DNA of 64,000 bases from Siderastrea radians (Eukaryota > Cnidaria > Anthozoa > Scleractinia > Rhizangiidae). Location of the stretch: assembly GCA_964017195.1 (NCBI GenBank), contig OZ024898.1, positions 10,501,130-10,565,129 of the forward strand. The letters run 5' to 3'. The notes under the pieces were generated by a model. That model was not told the DNA's origin. It did not search any database and saw nothing but the letters and a program-made list of their open reading frames with translations. A program made the position numbers and the translations under genes. This document shows, piece by piece, positions 1-12,814 of the stretch; position 1 is the stretch's first letter, and every line of letters starts with the position of its first letter.

Positions 1-605
1 TAAATTCCGATTTTTCGAGCGCAAGAATTGCACAGGCACACGGTCCAAAAATAACTCCAAGTTTTGAGCAACTTCCACTCCAACCGCTCTGCAAAGATTA
101 GCGAGAATTGTTCCATAAGAATCCGTTTCTGAAGAAACTAAACCCGATACCCGGTTTTCCAGGTTGAGAAAAAGTTCAAAATTTAACTGTGAAATTACGA
201 AAAATCCCGAAGCGATCGCCTGGCGTTTGTTTTGATTTTGGCGGAAGTAAATTTGTATCATCCGGTGATCTGTTATTGGTAACTGATACTTCATTCACAA
301 GCTGTCACGCTACGAATTTATCCAACTGTGAAAGTGTCAAAGGGGCGTTTTTCAAAATCATGGGGTTTGCGGGAAAGCGTTTCCTTTTCTCGCCTCCCCT
401 CCCCTCCCCGCTCCTTCCATCAGTCTATGTTGCGCTCGCCCCAATTTTCGTGCCTCGAACGGGCGGAAAAACCTACGGAAATGCTTGCTTCGCAGGCTAT
501 TTTCAGTCTTTTCTCACGTTTTCCCTCTTCGTTTGTAAGAAGAAGATATTTTTTTACTTTTATGTACTTGTTTTGAACAAGTTTGTTCCTTAGAACAAAA
601 TCATA
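1..605. other. Left edge, no gene seen
   Basis: Open frames exist here, the longest 134 codons at 189-593, but they contain no recognisable domain, no signal peptide and no convincing splice context. The stretch near 420-500 resembles non-coding repeats I remember from coral genomes. I see no gene. Confidence 0.5.
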
Positions 606-883
606 TTTTTTCGTGACGTCATTGTCAGCTGTATGATTGCAGGTTTGGGATCCAAGATGGCGGCCTCAAATTCAAAATGGCGGGTTTGTGACGTTACTGT
701 GACGTCACGACACGTCCTAATTGACACGTCATAAGCCCAATCTGTTAAGCTAATGGCGTGCTACAAACATGCCAAGTTTCATCGCAAGAGCCTTAATACT
801 TTTGGAGATCTATAGGGCACTTTGTGCCCCCACCCCCCCAAGGCTGAGAAACTCAAAAAAAGCCCAGGCAGAATAGGGTTAAT
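606..883 (+). repeat. AAGATGGCG-motif repeat, copy 1
   Basis: The copy contains AAGATGGCGG and AAAATGGCGG, several GACGTCA/TGACGTC palindromes, a C-rich run near 826-840, and ends in a block reading AAAAAAAGCCC then AGGGTTAA. The same order of blocks returns near 26990-27245 and 30830-31235. Superfamily unknown; I see no clear terminal inverted repeat. Confidence 0.6.
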
Positions 884-2324
884 AAAATAATTCGCAATCA
901 GAGTATAGTTTTGGTTGTGTTACTATAAAAAAAGTAATAATCTCTACAGGTGCAGACAAGTAGAAAAGGTCAACTCAAAGTTGGAAATCCCTAGACATAC
1001 AGCAGAATATCTTGATATCACTAATGTTTTTTAATCTGTCTAAGGCAAACGTGAGATAAGCCTGTGATTGGAGAAGTTAAAACTTTTCAAATAGCGTTTA
1101 CCATTTTGTGCGAGACAAGTCAACCGTTTGGATTTTGAAAGGCTGGATTTCTAAAATATTGTCTTATTGTATTTTCGGCTAGACGCTGTGCTTTTTAAGG
1201 GTTGGTGTTAGACTTTATAGCCCTCGGGTTCCTCTTTTTCGGGTACCGCACAGCTGCTTAGACCTTCCCATTTCATTGGATCTCGTTATCTCGCAGCTCT
1301 TTTGTCAGGCCTAGGCAACAATGCTTTTGTGAGTTGTTTATCCTTGGTTTATTGTTTTCTCAGCCAATCCCGTGTGGCGTTCTAAGAGCTACTTAAGAGC
1401 GAATGTTCCCAAAATTCAAACATTTTCAAAATATTTTGGCAACAGCTCAAAAATCAATTCCGCTCATACTCTTATGTTAGGTAGACCTTAATGTGAAACA
1501 AATCACTGCATAGTTCGTTTGGCTAAATATCGATTTATTTTCAAGAAAATCGATATTAACGGAATTCGCTCAAAATACCGCTTTTGAAGCTCAAAATTTA
1601 AGGCAAATCTCGAAACTTCGAGTGACAAAATGAAGCATTCCAGAGCAATAAAAAGTAACCAAACTTGTAGAACAATGTTTAAATATATGTCAAAAGCAAT
1701 TTCAGCAATTTCTGCTTATTTATTTACGAGCTCTAATTAAATTTATCCGACATACTTTTGACTAGATAAAAAGTATATCAAGTTTAACGCCTAAAAAATG
1801 TATGTGGTACCAAATATTACTCGTCAAGAATCTGGATTTCAAGAGGAGAAGGGATGTCCTTTTCCTTCCTAACAGGATTTTTTGGGGAAATTTATTGACG
1901 CGATGTTATAGAATTTTAAAGTTGGACAAAATGCGTTGATTTAAGCGACCAGAAAAGTCAGCCTAATTAACTCAGTGTACACATACACAAACAACTTCGC
2001 GTTTACCGCAGGTTTTGATCAGCCAACAACCGATTTTAACACAAAATCCTCTAACCTTCATGTTGCTGTACCACAGATGAGAGCTGTGGTCCTTGTTGAT
2101 GATAAAATTCAAGCAAACTGCAAGGAAACTTGACAGGATATCGCAACTTACCGTGCCGTTTCACCGAACATCCGCCGTTTTTGATGTGGATTCTCTTTTC
2201 CTATTTTCGTTAGAAAACAGGCGTAAGGTGTTGTACAAAAGATGCCTTTCCTTTGAAACTAGCTCTGAACTGAACAGCGAAACAAGAAGTCGTTAATACA
2301 AAAACATCTGTTGCTTTGGGTGAT
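884..2324. other. AT-rich intergenic DNA, nothing recognised
   Basis: No open frame with a recognisable product and no clear RNA gene. The DNA is AT-rich with scattered stops in all frames. Confidence 0.45.
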
Positions 2325-2825
2325 GCCGCTAATTAATTCAGTCAGAACGAGTTTTAGTGAAATCGACAACTGCAGGCATGTACCGCGGTAACGAAATTTT
2401 GGGTGCATCGCGTGACTTTGGGGAATAAGGTTAAATTGTTTTTTCAAATAAGCTATTCTTGTCATCCTACGTTTATTAATTTAAGGACAGAGCGAAGATT
2501 CTCAGTAGATTGGTTTCAGATGAGCACTCAGAAATGCGTGAAACTGAAAAAACGTACGGTGAGAGTAAGTTGCGTGACATTAACCCTAGAGCTTTTTTCT
2601 GGTGGGCAAGGCGAAGGAATTTAAAAAATATATTCTTTGTTGGTTTTCGAAGAGGTAGCACAGTTAATGAACTATGGCTGGATTAAAATACAAAGTTGGA
2701 CATGAAAATCTCCTTTTCGGTCTGAGAATGTTTTCTTTTTGTTTAGGGTGGGGCGGGGTTTAGGCTAAAGGTGTTTGAAAAGACGTTTAAGAGAATACTA
2801 AATCGACTGATTGTAAGTGCCCGGG
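2325..2825 (+). repeat. Left arm of 3.7 kb inverted repeat
   Basis: This arm is repeated in reverse complement at about 5535-6075. Matching landmarks are AACGAGTTTTAGTGAAATCG (left) against its complement near 6040-6060, the block around 2470-2510 (ACGTTTATTAATTTAAGGAC) against 5915-5935, and 2690-2725 against 5663-5700. Arms are diverged with small indels. It may be the long terminal arm of a non-autonomous DNA transposon or a foldback element; the loop encodes nothing I recognise. Confidence 0.65.
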
Positions 2826-5272
2826 TGAAAGTGATAGTATAAGTAAATGATTCTTGGCATTACAGGATTTTCAAATAAAGCGGAGCTTTTCCATCTCTTG
2901 TTTCAGAACTCACCTAACCCCACCTTTCATGTATAAATTATGCAGAAATGAAACCTTTTGCTTTACAACATCACACAACATTCAAGCCAGCCACCTGCAT
3001 GTGATAAAGCTTTGTTCAGTAATTATAAAAGCGGATCGGAAAGGAATTTGCAGGTTCTCGATTTTCCGAAACCTGGATTTCAGAGACCCAAAAGGCTCCG
3101 ATTAGAAATACTAAGTCCGTGCCTGCACCCTTTCCTCGTGTGTTTTAATATTCTTTAAAGGCATCTTGAGGTGACTTGGACATCTAAGTCACCCTAATAT
3201 CAAGGTCTTCGAATACCTTTAAGAGTGATAGCGGGTCGCTGTAAAATGACAGTTTTGAGGACTTAATTTTTAATCAAGGCTCGCTTGGAATTATTATCTT
3301 GGAATTATCTTTCCCTTTTGCTTAACCGACCCACTTTCGCGAGGATGGGGGCGATGGGTGGGTGGGGGGGAGGGGGTTGGAAACCTACTTAAGGGGAAAC
3401 CTTTTCATGTTGGGGGATTAAGGGCTCAAACTTCCCCCTTCTCTTAGCCTTCAGCCCCGGCTGCGCCCTCATTTGGTGGCTCACGCTCTTTGCGTTTTTC
3501 GTTTGCAAACTTTATGACTCGGCCAAACTCATTCAACATTATTCAACAATCTTGAACACAACTTTGTTGTGCGATGTTGAACAAGGTGGGCAAACAAATT
3601 CATTACTTTTGATCACGCCTGAGAACATACAAAAAGTTGAATCAATATTATAGAACATCATTGCACAGAGTGGCACACCTGAGAACAAAAGAAAAGTCGG
3701 CAAAATTGCGAAACATCATTAAGCTAGAAGTCCAAACTTGTTTTAAAAATTCAACAGCGTTGATCGGTGTTGAATAGGACGTTGAACCCCCCAGTTAACG
3801 GTTTTGTAGTTTTCTTCACTGTTGGAAGCTTTAAAAAAAAACTGCACGCACTACAGTGTCAGTCGAGTAGAGTCGTTTATCGTTAGGGCCTGTTATGCAT
3901 CGAAAGCGGAAAACCCAAGACTCAAAAAAAGTCATCCAAGTTAAGCCCGTAGTGGGTTTTATCATATGACCCGTACGGACCCGCGCGCAATTTCCTTGGA
4001 AAACCATATGAAAAAATGTCCCGTATGAGGGCCGTACGCCTCGCTCTAGCAGGGCCGGAAAAAGCCGTACGGCCCTACTAGAAAAGCGTACGGCCCCGCT
4101 ACTGCCGCAAGATGACGGGATTGGAACCAGTTGATTCCACAGCTTTGAATTCAGATGAACGATAGTTAAGATTTTTCTAAAAAGCAAAGAATGTCCAACA
4201 TGTTTATTAAAACTTTACTATCTAGAAAGCGATGTAGTTTGCAGGCGCAAAAATTAAAACAAAACGTGTTTAAACTTGGCAAATGATGAAGAAATACTCC
4301 TGACAACAACAATAAAATCGAACTAAAAGCCGTCAAAAACTGAAACAACATAATCGGACAAAGACGTATCCTGGTTTGAAGGCATGATAAACATTGAAGA
4401 AAAAATGCAAATGCGAAGTAAACTCAATTTTTTTTTCTGCTGCGTAATTTTAAAATCACAACAAACAAAATGCGAGTACATGTTTACGACTAACCTGGCA
4501 ATTACACAGTTTCCCGCTTGTTTTCACGAAGCATTTTAAGCACAATTTGGACATCAACTGTAATGCAGAGCTCAACATCGTCGAGGAACTAACGAATTCA
4601 AGGACTAAGCAGCAACAGCAGACGTTCATGAATCCTACGATCCGTGGTAAACTAAACAACTTGAAGCTGAAGGGAAACGAAGCGTAGCAAAATCCTGAAC
4701 TGCCTGTACAATCCCTTTCCAAGTCTTTTTGTAGTTTCATAAATTAAGATCTAATGTTGTTTTTAACATCCAAAATCCTTGGTGGAAAATTAATTAATCC
4801 TCTCGTTCAAACCAATTGTGAATTTCGGCTCAGAAGAAACGTCGCTAAGTTGTTCAATCAGGATACATTCAGTCTTCGCTGAGAGACGAGCACGACTAGC
4901 CGAAACGTCGTGCAAATTCTTTGTTGTGGTCCTTCATAAACGTTTCCTTTGAAATTTTTACTAACTGCAATCATGTACGGGGAGTTTAGTCGGATTTAAA
5001 TCTTCTTGGAATGGAGCTAAAACTCGGAGATTTGGTTGACAATTTTAACAGAAGTTCAAAAATTTTGTACGCACATCGCAGTTCAAATGCACTTTACTGG
5101 CTTCCCAAACAAATTACAACCTACCATTGGCTTTTCAAAATGCGCGCGAAACGGGCCGCCGCGTCTGTATCCACGAAAGAAAGACAAAAAAAATGCAATG
5201 GTCATATGATAAAATGCTTATTGACTGAGTTAGGTCGGGCCGGACGGGAAAATATTTGGCTCGAGGTCAGGA

Positions 5273-5303
<31 letters not shown>

Positions 5304-5534
5304 TCCTGACCGATAATTCCAAGTACATAGTATTTTGTGCCATAGGTCGAAGCTCTTAACAATCTTGCAGATCATTAAATTTATTCCCTGAGAACCAGTA
5401 CGAAATTTGATTTCTTATTAATGTCTATTCTCCGTAAATAAGTGTTGGTTAAATGTACACTAGCACGTAAATACGAACAAGAACCAGGTAAAAATAAAAA
5501 GGAGGTTTAAGGTATCACCACTGCCTTATTTGAA
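2826..5534. other. Loop of the inverted repeat, no gene
   Basis: About 2.7 kb between the two arms. It holds a G-rich run near 3345-3376, a segment rich in GTACGG near 3970-4100, and a hairpin near 5265-5311. Open frames are short (up to 118 codons) and show no domain. Confidence 0.45.
5265..5311. repeat. Hairpin with GAGCGCAGCGA loop
   Basis: GGTCAGGACGTACGGACC at 5265 pairs with GGTCCGTGCGTCCTGACC at 5294, separated by a short loop containing GAGCGCAGCGA. A similar loop core occurs in the palindromic elements at 12671-12802 and 15820-15953, so this is probably the centre of a related foldback MITE. Confidence 0.6.
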
Positions 5535-6075
5535 AGTCTTTGAATGCCAGGAATCGATACAATCAGTCGATTCCGTGTTCTCTAAAACTTCTTTCCCCGA
5601 CACCTATAGCCCCAGCCACTCCCCACCCTCACCCCAACAAAATGAAAAAAGAATTTTAAGACTGAACAGGAAATTTTCATGCCTGACTTTGTATTTTAAT
5701 CTAGCCATAGTATATAAAATAGCGTTCATTATCTGTGCTACTTCTTGGAAAACCAACAGAGAATATATTTTTAAAACCCCCTTTGCGGCTTTGCCCTGCC
5801 CATCAGGTAAAAGCTCAGTCTCGGTTATGTCACGCAACCAACGTGCGCTTTTTTAAGTTGTACAGATTTCAAAGTACTCATCGAACCCAATCTACTGAGA
5901 ATCTTCGCTCAGTCCTTAAAGTAGTAAACGTAGGAAGACAGAAATAGCTTATTTGAAAAAAAAATTGATGAAACCTAATTCCCCAAAGTCACCCGATGCA
6001 CCCAAAATTTCGTTACTGCAGTACATGCATGCAGTAGTCGATTTCACTAAAACTCGCTCTAAATTAACTAGAAAT
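5535..6075 (-). repeat. Right arm of 3.7 kb inverted repeat
   Basis: Reverse-complement partner of 2325-2825, with the outer end at AAAACTCGCTCT near 6050-6061. Divergence between the arms suggests an old insertion or duplication. Confidence 0.65.
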
Positions 6076-8489
6076 ACGTGAGTCGCAGAACCTCGCGAAG
6101 CTCAGGCACGGGTGCACCACAAAATTGAGCAATGGGGGTGGGGAGGGGATAGAATTTTGCTTTAACTGGAGGTGTGGATGGGTGGCCACAATGGTCCCCA
6201 ATTGGGAGTTAAGATCAACATTCTGGTTCCCATTCGCTTCCATGTAACTTGCATCCAATCCTCTGTCATGTATACGAAAATACGTTCAGCCCCTCCCCCC
6301 CCCCCCCCACCTCTCTTCATTCTGACCTAAGGTAAATTGCTCTCTAGAGAGGACGTATAGTATTGCTGTGGACCTGTTGTCCAAGACAATATGTGTGGTG
6401 TTTCTGTTTATTTTGGTTGGGTGAGAGTAGGTTATCAGAAATGCAGTTCAAATTCCAATTGGAACTTGTTATCTCCAACATTAACCCGGCCATTTCCTTT
6501 GGATTCTGTGGTACAGTTTTTGTTCTATTTACTGGGTATTGACAAGTGTCAATAGCTAAAACAATACATTATTTCCCTTGACTGGTTGAGATACTGTAGC
6601 AGGAGTCTCTTACTGCTGAAGAGTGATGTGGCGCATTAAAAAAATTATCCATTTTTACCCAAAAATTGAAATGAGAATAATACAGAATAATGGCAAGCAA
6701 AGCACAGAGTTTCATATTGATGTTGTAGCATGTTTATTCATTCCCCCAACATACTATAGAAATTGGATTAGATAATTGTCACAATAATATAATACATTAA
6801 CCCTTGAAGCCCCAGTGACCAGCATCTTCCTACAATAACAATGCTTTAATTAGGTCATCAGAATTAAGGAATTGATCACCAAACATGAATAGTGTTAATG
6901 TCAGTAGAAGGAAGTTCTCTGCACTAGTACTACAAGAAATGTATGAAGACCAGTAAGGAGAATTTGCAGGTTTACATTGGGGCTTAGGGAGGTCAATTGG
7001 TGTGAAAAGCAAGAGTAGCTAATTAAGGGAAAGGGTGAGTGTAGATTATAGCATGTGAAACCTTCAGAAGTAAGACAAACTTTCACATAGACAAATCATG
7101 TTGAAGGTGATCAGGATCTCAATTCCCATGAATTTGGTGCTTGTTTGTGCACTGCGAGGAGAGCTGTGACGCTGGTCACTGTATGTAGCATGAAATTATT
7201 ATCATAATTAATTTTAAGCAATAATGTTTGTTTCACATCAAATACATGCAGGTATGTACCTATCCCCGCTACACATTTTAAAGTGGTAATTGTCAGGCAG
7301 AGCAATACCTGTAAGTGCATTTCCAAACCAAATTGTGAACAGAAATTGTCCTTTCTGATCCATCTGAATATTATTTTTTTTTACTATTAACAGGGTCAAA
7401 TTATATCCATAACGGAAAACATAAACCTTTCTAAATTCCTACTGATCCAATATCAATTATTTCTTTCAAATATTTTTTCGGGAACGTCCTAAACTTAAAA
7501 TTTAAATTCTTTTTACTGCTCATACACAAATATGCAAGTTGTTTGGGGAACTTAAACCTATTTTGTGAATAATTTCATTTCTCTTGTGTAATCTGTAATT
7601 TTGATCATACTTGGAAAAGTAATTATACGTTAATAATAATTACTGGTACATCAAGAGTAAAGATAATGGTAGAGAGAGGAAATAATTTTGAGCCAACCTG
7701 TTCAGTCACCGTCCGTTGGAAAGGTATATTTCTAGCAAAAGTATTTTGATGATCGTGTGTTTTTTCTGGCCTCTTGTTGCTTCTATAACAAAATCATTTT
7801 GTCGAAGCACTTCTTGTCGGTGTCACCGGTCCTGATCGGTTTCAGCACACATTTTCTCGAAGAGTTTGTAGCCGCTGAGTTCATTCTTATTATTCAATTG
7901 GTGTGACTGAGTTATAATACTCGAAGACCTTGTATCGATTCTCGCGTTGTTGGGGAATTTCGTTTCGTCGCAGCGCTGTGCTATCAAGCTAAACTTAAGC
8001 TACGTTATGTATGTTCCAAGATTTCTCGCCTGTGATATTCCAGTCTCCTGTTTGTGTCCTGCTGATGGCTATAGTCTTCGCTAGGCTATTATCGGAAAAC
8101 GGTGTTCTATACCCGTGCTTTCTTGTCGTCGACTCTTTCGCCTTCGTTGTGCGCGCTGAATTTCAAGTCGGCGTTCACGCTGAGTTTCAGTTGTAAATCT
8201 CCCCCAGAATGGATTTTCAGCCACTTGTTAAATCAGGCGTTGCTTGCTTGTTCACAGACGATGAATAAACATATCAGCACCCAAATGAACGCAGCGAAGC
8301 AAGCAAGAAATGAAGAAACGCCGAAGAAACATGAGAGTGCACAACTGTCAGCGGTCGCGATTTGGTTTTGTTGCTAGGCAACTGTGCGGACACCATCGAA
8401 ATACATATTTGACCGCCCTAAGCGATCCTCGCGCGAACCCCACGCGACAAATTTATAAACCTCGCTTCGCGAGGAAAAAGAAAAACGTC
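6076..8489. other. Intergenic DNA, no gene recognised
   Basis: A poly-C tract lies at about 6293-6310. The rest has short frames only. Near 8360-8400 there is a GTTGCTAGGCAACTGTGCGG motif of the kind seen in repeats. No RNA gene or domain was seen. Confidence 0.4.
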
Positions 8490-8799
8490 ACAGTGACGGT
8501 TTTGATACCGAATGTTGAAATAAAAGTCACTCTTCAGTTTTTTAAACTTTTATTTTTCTTACTACTTCTAATAATAATTTGATACTAAGGTAAATGAGGA
8601 TTTAAAAGCTTACGAGTAAAATGCTTTTGGGCGTTTCACGACAACAAGATTACAAACTGTTTACAATGGTTTGGCGTGTCTGATAGAGTTGGTGAAAACC
8701 AAAGTTACTTGAAAGGATTAATTCAAAATTCAAAAACTGACGAGTGTTAGCTTAATGTCAAAACCATGAGACTGATTTTCTTTGTCTTTTTCGCTATGA

Positions 8800-9610
8800 A
8801 GCCCCCCAGCGGAGAACCATTGCTGAGCAAATCTGGTAACCTATCGATCCGAGGAGTTTTGGTTGTGACGTCAGCGTACGGCCACCCGCCCGTCCGCCCG
8901 TACAGACTCTGGGGGAGTGGGAAGGGAGTTGCAAGACAACCCGACGGGGGGGGGGGGGGGTGGAGAATGGCATCTTTTCTTGGCGGGAAATCGCGTGGTG
9001 CTTTTGGGCAACCGGCGTTTTTCTTGGCGGGAAATCGCATGACCAACGTCGCTTTTGAAAAAGAGGTTTTTTAAAAGCTTAGCTTGTTTAGCAAAACGAT
9101 TCAGTTCAACAGAAGTGAAGTTTAAAACTTGAGAAAAAATATCAAATAACTATAAATGGAAAGGAAGAGTTCAACAGAGTACTCGGTTGTCTTTTTAGGA
9201 AAGCAAAAAGTTCCAGTTACTAAGACTTCATCTTTGTTGTCGGTTCCGTGCTGCGAACTGGGTTGCACAACGCTTGAGTTCGCAGTATTTCGCAGCGGTC
9301 CCGATCCAAAATATAGCAGAGCTAGTGCCTTCTGGTTTTCTCTGTCCACAACCATGGTTTTTGCGGCGGTCCGAACAAATTTTCTCAGAAAAACAACCGC
9401 CTGTTTAGTCGACGGAACTGCGATCAATAAATAGCCGTTTAAGTATAATAATGAACACAGATCATTTACGTAGTGGCAGGTTGGTCGAGTGGTTAGAGCG
9501 ATCCCCTAGCATTTGGGCGGCTGGATTTCGAACTTATTGGTAATTAAAGTAAAAAATACATAAGTTCCATCGATAAAATAGGGGTTCCACTTCTAGGTTT
9601 GGCTAAATCT
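8800..9610. repeat. Insertion inside the array copy
   Basis: Absent from the related copies at 18890 and 23640. It has a G-run at 8946-8960, an internal duplication of TTTTTCTTGGCGGGAAATCG-like sequence (near 8976-8996 and 9017-9040), two overlapping opposite-strand frames at 9122-9434 with no recognisable domain, and a tRNA-like head at 9478-9555. Confidence 0.5.
9478..9555 (+). repeat. tRNA-like SINE head, degenerate
   Basis: GGTTGGTCGAGTGGTTAGAG resembles a pol III A box in a tRNA D-arm context, and a weaker GGATTTCGAAC resembles a B box 3' of it. No full cloverleaf can be drawn, so this is more likely a decayed tRNA-derived SINE than a tRNA gene. Confidence 0.4.
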
Positions 9611-10029
9611 ATATATTATATATTGGGAATGTTTTCTTAGCTGTACTCCAAGAAGTGAGAATAATTCATACTCTCCAACTAGTTAACGTTTGCATTTAAT
9701 ATAAATCGCCTAGGTGATCGTCCACTACATCACGCGAACTCTTAGTAACAAAGTACGCCCTACAGAAATAAGTACGAAAGTAGTTCTATGAAAAGATATG
9801 ATTACCAATAAAAATGAGATGATAAATAACGAAAATAGTGCTCAGAAGGGCGAGTAAAAATTTCTTTGATTCCATTCTTGCACGATTTTTTTGGAAAATC
9901 TATCACTAAACAACAGGTGTGAAAGAGATTTCTTAGTTACGACTTTAAAAAGGAAAAAGCACAAACACTGCACGAGTAGATTCAGGAAAATTCGATACTG
10001 GGGAGTCGAAGGAACTTTCAAATCATATT

Positions 10030-10985
10030 TAATTATAGTTACTTAATTATTGGTGGCGCGTTAAAACTCAAGTGTTGTCTTTCGTCTTTTCCAAAGCTCT
10101 CATTTTTGCTTAAAGCTGATCGAAATAAACTCGCGATCACGATTTTCCCACCACTTTTCACATTTGCTGTCTGCCTTTTGCAGTTTTCATCTGAGAAAGG
10201 CCTATTTTCGCTTTCTTCTAAAACGTAAGTATTTATTTGAAGTTTTCCAACCATTCTGGAGGATTCCACCACAATGACCAGCCTGTTTTCAAGCCCAGAG
10301 ATGTCTCTTTCATTACTTTTTCTTACATAACCGGTGAACTGTCATCATTTACACAAGTAGGAAGAAAAAGGTACAAAAAAGCGAGCTGGTGTTTGGCCTT
10401 GACACCTTCACATTGGCTGTCAATATCTTTTGCGAAAAAGAGTGCACAAACTATGCCGTTATTACAAAACAACGATTTGAAACTCCCCAGCGAAACCGCA
10501 TTCACAGTGCTGCGCATGTACAAAAAGCAGAACCATGCGGTCACCTTTTCCAAAGGAAGTCACACAATTATCACTCTTGTGATTAGTTTATTATCATGTA
10601 GAAAGTAATTGTTGTACAGGCATTATGGTCAACGGCATACGTATTATTGCTTACACTCAACTTATTTTAATTTTAAATTACGTAGACTGGAGATTCCGCT
10701 GACTCTATTCGTCCGCTTTCTGGTCACCAGCCTTCAAGATGTTTATTCTTGTTGCAAGAAAAAAGAATAAAAAACAATATCAGCATCCACACGTCAGATA
10801 ATATTAAATTATAATTAAAGGCTCTACCCTGCCTTGCCCTCTTTAAGCTCAGAGCTATTTGGAGTGTATAACTGTCAAGAAAGTGGTTTTAAAGAATGTG
10901 TGATTAGTACATATGGGGTGAAATATATTGGCAAGGCTGAAGATGGTGTTGAATATTTTGAATAGATCATTAGAAAGTCAATTTT
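10030..10985. other. Unrecognised overlapping ORFs
   Basis: Frames of 77 codons (minus, 10039-10272) and 123 codons (plus, 10237-10608), with another minus frame inside the latter. None shows a domain, signal peptide or clear splice sites. I cannot say whether any is coding. Confidence 0.3.
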
Positions 10986-11112
10986 GGCCGCTTTTTCAAA
11001 GCGAGGCCTGGTGCTCATCCTTTCAGGTGTAGATGACTTTTATTTGGATGCAAATGTAAACTCATTTCCATATGAAAGGTTGAGCACCAGGCCTCGCCTT
11101 GAAAAAGAGGCT
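10986..11112. mobile_element. Foldback MITE
   Basis: About 35-base inverted arms: GCGAGGCCTGGTGCTCA near 11000 pairs with TGAGCACCAGGCCTCGC near 11081, and the outer parts (GCCGCTTTTTCAA and TTGAAAAAGAGGC) pair imperfectly. The loop is about 60 bases. A non-autonomous DNA element; superfamily not assigned. Confidence 0.75.
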
Positions 11113-11880
11113 AAACACAATTCGGAAATGGGCAATCCTGAATTGCAGTGAGCAGTAATTTTCTATAATTTTTCTTAAATTACTTATAGTGAATTATAGC
11201 TAACAATAAAAAAATGTGAATTAAGGCCAATTCCATATTAATATACGTTTACATCTTCCGAAAAAAGGGTGAAAAGCAAGTGTTACACAAGCATTACCTT
11301 TTTCGACTTTCTAATCAAGGCGCAGTGGAGAAATTATGCATTTTCTTTCCCAGAATCTTTTAGCTCGTTTTTGAAATTCGCCAGCGATACACTTACATGT
11401 AATAAATTGGCACCAACCGGTGCCATGTTTAATTTTGAATTAAGAAAAGCTAAACTGCTGGAAATTTTCAGTCTCCTCTTCAGTCACGCATACAAATTCC
11501 TATCACTACCTCAGAGTAAAGTAGTCGAAAACCTCCTTTTTCAAAGATGAAGATCGTTCGTTTCCTTCGTTTTAGTGCGAATAATCGAGAAAAAGCACAA
11601 AAAGCTTTCATTTGAAAAATTCAGCGGATAAACTTGGTCCTCCATGCGTGCAGAGATCTACTCCAACGAGTGTTAATCACTGTATGTTACATCATTAGTC
11701 ATAGCATAGCCCACGTAGCAGTCGTTTCTGTTTCCATTTAGCCAAGTGGAAGTAGAGCTGAGCCAGGGGGGATACGCGCGAGGGCACCCGCTTCTAATTA
11801 TTTTGCTCCTTTTGCGCGTAATCCGCCTGGCTCACGCTTCTCCTGCTTGGCTAAAAGGAAAAGGAAACGACTGTTGTTTC

Positions 11881-12298
11881 CCGGGGGGGGGGGGACTCCC
11901 ATATGAAAGTGGCGGGGATGCTCGTCGTCTCGCTTAGGGTTGTAAATTGCAGATTTTGGTCTCACTTAGGGTGTTGAGGACGGAAAGCCAATATTTTTAC
12001 CCACACAGGTATCGCTTAGGGTTGTGTGTGAAGAAATATCTATATTATACTGTGTTAGTGGTCTAGGGCAGCACACAAATCGCCGTTGTTAAAATTTACT
12101 CATAGAAGACAGCATTCGATTGCAACATCTTTAGCGCAATTAACATCTGTATAGCTCTTATTTAGTTGTCTGTTTTTGCATGGTCTCCCTTAGGGGTTAA
12201 ATAAAGCCGGAGCCACGCCCAGATTGGTCTCCTTTAGGGTGTTAATTATAATTTTCCGACGAGCATCCCCGTCACTTTCATATGGGAGTCCCCCCCGG
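11881..12298. mobile_element. MITE with GGGGACTCCCATATG ends
   Basis: The left end runs CCGGGGG... GGGACTCCCATATGAAAGTG, and the right end is its imperfect reverse complement (CACTTTCATATGGGAGTCCC). The inner TIR continues with GGGGATGCTCGTCG on both sides. The interior carries repeated CGCTTAGGGTTG / CTCACTTAGGGTG phrases. About 418 bases with no coding capacity. I recall near-identical termini in other cnidarian genomes. Confidence 0.8.
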
Positions 12299-12670
12299 AC
12301 GTTGTTTATCCTATTGGCAGTTTTTGTACTAACTTTGGAGTACTCACGCTGAATAAAGGTTGTTCTCTTAACTAGTAGTACAGTGTCCACCGAATTTACC
12401 CTTCTTTTGCGGGGAATCTTAGTTATTAATTTGCGGAACGATACATTCTTGTCGATGACATCATAGGCTTTTGTCGGTACGTAATGAATAAAATGCTGTG
12501 GAATCTTATTAACGTAAGGTGATGTCGTGTTCTAATTTAAGCTTAAAAACAGGTTTTGAATCGGGTTGGCACGTGTACAGCGTAAAAGTAGAACATGACG
12601 TCACGTAATCTTAACAAGATTGTACTCTTCCTCAAGAAGGCGTTGATTCGGAGCATACATAGAGGATATT

Positions 12671-12802
12671 ACACGGTGGCTCGAAGATATGAATTTTATG
12701 TTCGAGTGGCAAACACAATATCTCACGAGTGAGCGCAGCGAACGAGTGAGATATTGTGTTTGCCACTCGAACATAAAATTCATATCTTCGAGCCAACGTG
12801 TA
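12671..12802. mobile_element. Near-perfect palindromic MITE
   Basis: Arms of about 57 bases: the left begins ACACGGTGGCTCGAAG and the right ends with CTTCGAGCCAACGTGT. Inner arm sequence such as GTTCGAGTGGCAAACACAAT is perfectly mirrored. The central loop holds GAGCGCAGCGAACGAG. In single-stranded form it would make a long hairpin. Confidence 0.85.
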
Positions 12803-12814
12803 ATGTTCTTTTTA

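Larger units (their letters stand above)
8490..9990 (+). repeat. Detached copy of array blocks A and B
   Basis: 8490-8799 matches 18570-18890, 21500-21670 and 23335-23640, for example the shared stretch AAAATGCTTTTGGGCGTTTC. 9611-9900 matches 18890-19130 and 23640-23920 (shared TAGCTGTACTCCAAGAAGTG). About 810 bases (8800-9610) interrupt this copy relative to 23335-23920. The end near 9975-10003 matches 24424-24452 (CGATACTGGGGAGTC), so this fragment is an outlying part of the same segmental array. Confidence 0.7.

Noticed and set aside
189..593. 134-codon frame near the left edge
   Set aside because: No domain or splice support; the sequence resembles a non-coding repeat and ends in an AT-rich tract.
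9122..9434. Two overlapping opposite-strand frames of 92-101 codons
   Set aside because: Neither has a known domain, and both lie in an insertion inside a repeat copy.
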